Source of the DNA: an uncultured Lachnospiraceae bacterium | Lineage (GTDB): Bacteria > Bacillota > Clostridia > Lachnospirales > Lachnospiraceae | DNA length: 64,000 nt | Reading direction: 5' to 3' | Assembly: GCA_947626775.1 (NCBI GenBank) | Contig: CANQTL010000001.1 | Coordinates: 1-64,000, forward strand | Shown: in pieces, positions 61,447 through 64,000 of the stretch | Layout of the letters: every line of letters starts with the position of its first letter | Position numbering within the stretch: position 1 is the stretch's first letter | Made by a program: the position numbers and the translations under genes | Notes under the pieces: generated by a model | Databases searched by the model: none | The model's input: the letters and a program-made list of their open reading frames with translations, nothing else | What the model was told of the DNA's origin: nothing

Positions 61447-62883
61447 TTATCGCTCATAGTCTCCCCTGATATCCTCCGCCGGCGGTTCGATCGGGTAGTC
61501 GCCCGTGAAGCACCCCCTGCAGATGCCGAGTCCTCCCGCGATCTCATGCAGGCGCTCCATTCTGAGATAAGCCAGCGAGTCCGCGCCGATGATCCCGCAG
61601 ATCTCTTCCACGGAGCGGTTGTAGGCGATCAGCTGTTCCCTGGCCGGCACATCCGTGCCGAAGTAGCAGGGCCACAGAAATGGCGGCGAGCTGACGCGCA
61701 TATGCACTTCCTTCGCCCCCGCCTCGCGAAGCATCCTGACGATGCGGTCGGAGGTCGTCCCTCTGACAATGGAATCGTCGATCATGATGATGCGTCTGCC
61801 GCGCACCGCCTCGCGGATCGCGTTCAGCTTGACCTGTACGCTGCTCTCGCGGCTCTTCTGCCCCGGCTTGATGAAAGTCCGCCCCACATAAGTGTTCTTG
61901 ACGAAAGCCTGTCCGTACGGGATCCCCGACTGCATGGAATACCCCAGCGCGGCGCAGTTGCCAGACTCCGGTACGCCGACTACCAGATCCGCCTCCACAG
62001 GCGAGTCCATGGCCAGGAACTTTCCCGCCATAATGCGGGATTCGTACACGCTGACGCCGTCGATATGGCTGTCCGGCCTGGCAAAATAGATATACTCGAA
62101 CACGCATCTCGCATGCTCCTCTGCCGGCAGGCACATGCTCCTGTCGGATTCAATTCCTTTTTCCGGCGATATGGTGACAATCTCTCCCGGCTCCACGTCC
62201 CGCACGAACTTCGCGCCGATGGTGTCAAGCGCACAGGTCTCCGACGCCAGGATGTAGGCGTTGTCCCGCCTGCCGATACAGAGCGGGCGGAAACCGTACG
62301 GGTCCCGCGCGCCGATCAGTTTGCGGGGCGACATGACGATCAGGGAGTAGGCGCCCTTGATCTTGTGCATGGCGCGTCCCACCGCCTCCTCCACAGTCCT
62401 GCTGTTGAGGCGCTCTCTGGCGATGTGGTAGGCGATCACCTCCGAGTCAATCGTCGTCTGGAAGATCGCTCCCGTGTATTCCAGCTCGTGCCGCAGCTCC
62501 GCCGCATTGACCAGGTTCCCGTTGTGCGCCAGCGCCAGTGTTCCCTTCACATAATTGAGCACCAGCGGCTGCGCGTTCTCCCGCGTACTGCTGCCCGCCG
62601 TGGAATACCGCACATGACCGACCCCGATATCGCCCTTTAATTTGTTCAGTATCTCGGGTGTGAATGTCTCGTTGAGCAGCCCCATCTCCTTGCTGCTCAG
62701 AACTTTGCCTTTCGGTCCCGCCGTGTCGCTGACCGCGATGCCGCAGCTCTCCTGTCCTCTGTGCTGCAGGGCGAAGAGTCCGTAGTAGATCGTGGACGCC
62801 ACGTCTCTCCCGTCGAAATCATAGATGCCGAATACGCCGCACTCCTCGCCCAGCTTGTCTGTCTGTTCCATCTCCGTGTTCAT
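61447..62883 (-). CDS. purF: Amidophosphoribosyltransferase
   Basis: 478 residues, the first step of purine synthesis. After a short propeptide the GGEE-like CGVFGIYDFDGRDVAST supplies the N-terminal nucleophile Cys at residue 15. The PRTase loop is in RIIMIDDSIVRGTTSDRIVR, and cysteines in NCAALGY and GICRGCFTGDYP fit the 4Fe-4S type. Start at MNTEMEQTDKLG, 8 bases after GAGAGGG, rather than the ATG 30 bases upstream. Confidence 0.95.
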   Translation of the reverse strand: MNTEMEQTDKLGEECGVFGIYDFDGRDVASTIYYGLFALQHRGQESCGIAVSDTAGPKGKVLSSKEMGLLNETFTPEILNKLKGDIGVGHVRYSTAGSSTRENAQPLVLNYVKGTLALAHNGNLVNAAELRHELEYTGAIFQTTIDSEVIAYHIARERLNSRTVEEAVGRAMHKIKGAYSLIVMSPRKLIGARDPYGFRPLCIGRRDNAYILASETCALDTIGAKFVRDVEPGEIVTISPEKGIESDRSMCLPAEEHARCVFEYIYFARPDSHIDGVSVYESRIMAGKFLAMDSPVEADLVVGVPESGNCAALGYSMQSGIPYGQAFVKNTYVGRTFIKPGQKSRESSVQVKLNAIREAVRGRRIIMIDDSIVRGTTSDRIVRMLREAGAKEVHMRVSSPPFLWPCYFGTDVPAREQLIAYNRSVEEICGIIGADSLAYLRMERLHEIAGGLGICRGCFTGDYPIEPPAEDIRGDYER

Positions 62884-62925
62884 GCTGAACCCTCTCTTCC
62901 GATTTTTTTCCACACCGTATACGCG

Positions 62926-64000
62926 CTATCCCTTAGCGAATTTCTTTTCATATTCCTCCACGGTAGCCATAATCTCTCTGGCATACTGCGGATACTTGTC
63001 TACCAGCGCCCGGATCTCTTTCTGAGAACCGCCGGCCACCACTTCTCTATTGTAATCCATCCTGCGGCGCAGCGACTGCCGCCGGATAATCAGATTATGC
63101 CGGATCTCCACCATCTCCTTGGGATCGAGGATCGCCTCGGTCTGGTGCAGCCAGATAGCGGGATCCTTGATCTGATACCGCTTTAACATCTGTAACAGTT
63201 CCTGCTGGTTGTAGTCCAGTTCCAGTTCCGCCCGGCGGTATTTCTCCCGCTCCTCCTTCTCGATCTGATAGTTCTCCCACAGATCCATCAGCTCTTTGGC
63301 GCTGGAGACGCCGTATTTCAGATAGAGATAGTCGAGCAGATTCGTGTTGTTGACATAGCGGATTTTCACCTTATTCTGCAGCAGGATAATCCTGTTGATG
63401 CCATTCTCCACCCGGTGGAGCTCCCGTCTGGCATCCAGATGCCTGACGTAGACGATCGTGATCGTCAGCGCCGCCGCACCCGCCGTCACCAGATATCCGA
63501 CTTTCGTGTCCATCTCCAGGAAAAACTGCAGAAACAACAGCAGGAGAATGCACAGCCCCAGCGCCGCCACACAGATGACAGCCATCCCTCTGGTGTCCGC
63601 GATCACACCCATCACCTCGCTCTTACGGTACAGATAGGCATGTTTTTCACCGTCCAGCCTGCTGAGATCCTGCTTGATCAGATCCTGGTACTCCTCCGTC
63701 TCCGTCAGCTTCTGGTACCCCTCATCCACCTGGTCGGCAATGCGCTCGATCTGCTGGTACTTCTCATCCGTGATTCGGTGCGGCCGCTCCATGAAGCTCG
63801 ACTTGCTGTCCTGCAGAAGAGAGACACGCTTCGCGCACTCCTTGAGCTGCTCGCTCTCTTCGGGCGGGAGTGCCTCGATCTCCTCCATATCCTTCAGATA
63901 GGACGTCACCATGTCGTACTCGAACGTTAGATTCTCCAGCTCCCTGGTGGCGTCCGCCATCTTCTCCAGACAGTTTTTGACATAGTCGTCCCGCTGTTCC
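62926..64000 (-). CDS. Coiled-coil membrane protein of unknown function (5' end cut)
   Basis: At least 358 residues, with the frame still open at the window edge (upstream EQRDDYVKNCLEK precedes the ATG at 63960). A long N-terminal coiled coil (LENLTFEYDMVTSYLKDMEE onward), two close membrane helices (GMAVICVAALGLCILLLLFL and YLVTAGAAALTITIVYV) and another long coiled coil to the end. I do not recognise the family. It may be a cell-envelope scaffold or signalling protein. Same strand as purF, 42 bases upstream. Confidence 0.7.
   Translation of the reverse strand, partial: EQRDDYVKNCLEKMADATRELENLTFEYDMVTSYLKDMEEIEALPPEESEQLKECAKRVSLLQDSKSSFMERPHRITDEKYQQIERIADQVDEGYQKLTETEEYQDLIKQDLSRLDGEKHAYLYRKSEVMGVIADTRGMAVICVAALGLCILLLLFLQFFLEMDTKVGYLVTAGAAALTITIVYVRHLDARRELHRVENGINRIILLQNKVKIRYVNNTNLLDYLYLKYGVSSAKELMDLWENYQIEKEEREKYRRAELELDYNQQELLQMLKRYQIKDPAIWLHQTEAILDPKEMVEIRHNLIIRRQSLRRRMDYNREVVAGGSQKEIRALVDKYPQYAREIMATVEEYEKKFAKG

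Overview
The window looks like chromosomal DNA of a GC-rich (roughly 55-60% by eye) anaerobic Firmicute, most likely a Lachnospiraceae-type Clostridium. This is inferred from protein flavour (DUF5722, DUF1540, Nif11-like leaders, two MATE exporters, an A-type flavodiiron protein, a SpoIID-like/LysM protein), from strong AGGAGG ribosome sites, from T-box control of thrS and from the infC-rpmI-rplT attenuator. Most genes lie on the minus strand. There is no phage, IS transposase, rRNA or CRISPR array.

Layout. 0.2-9.9 kb: an inositol-phosphatase-like gene, a split chromate transporter, a polyamine ABC operon (XRE-cupin regulator, potABCD) and a divergent PuuD-like amidotransferase, then a DUF2974 lipase-like protein, a nucleoid-associated protein and an unknown. 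10-12.6 kb: an alanine/Na+ symporter and a chemoreceptor. 12.7-16.5 kb: the accessory heart of the window, seven Nif11-like RiPP precursor genes in a row, five of them knocked out of register at G8/G9 homopolymers, separated by copies of a ~165-bp cassette and followed on the plus side (upstream in transcription) by a MATE exporter. 17.9-22.1 kb: Fe-S aldo/keto reductase, ZIP transporter, and an iscS-iscU-rrf2 operon behind a 33-bp palindrome. 22-28 kb: second MATE, tRNA-Pro(AGG), EAL phosphodiesterase, PepD peptidase and GH27 alpha-galactosidase. 28.4-36.4 kb: rplT, rpmI, infC, small envelope proteins, a GT39-like membrane protein, thrS with its T-box, and a SEC-C protein. 36.7-44.6 kb: lactaldehyde reductase, HIT, YczE-like, RsbW-like kinase, hydrolase, nitroreductase, two Gfo/Idh/MocA dehydrogenases and a flavodiiron protein. 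44.6-64 kb: a dctP plus chemoreceptor pair each interrupted by one TAG codon, HAD, LysR, a ComEC-like hydrolase, purA, a Zn/Cd-type P-ATPase, DUF5722, a CDF transporter, a SpoIID-like protein, a LytTR regulator, purB, purF and a coiled-coil membrane protein cut by the window edge.

The strongest candidate for something undescribed is the Nif11-like array. In three copies the poly-G tract sits exactly on the Gly-Gly processing site, so a one-base slip leaves the leader intact but replaces the core peptide. When the frame is restored most copies end in short Trp/Phe-rich amphipathic peptides with no Cys. A second unexplained signal is the 10-mer GTTTACATAA, found eight times (about 0.05 expected by simple base-composition arithmetic), mostly inside genes and in several reading frames.
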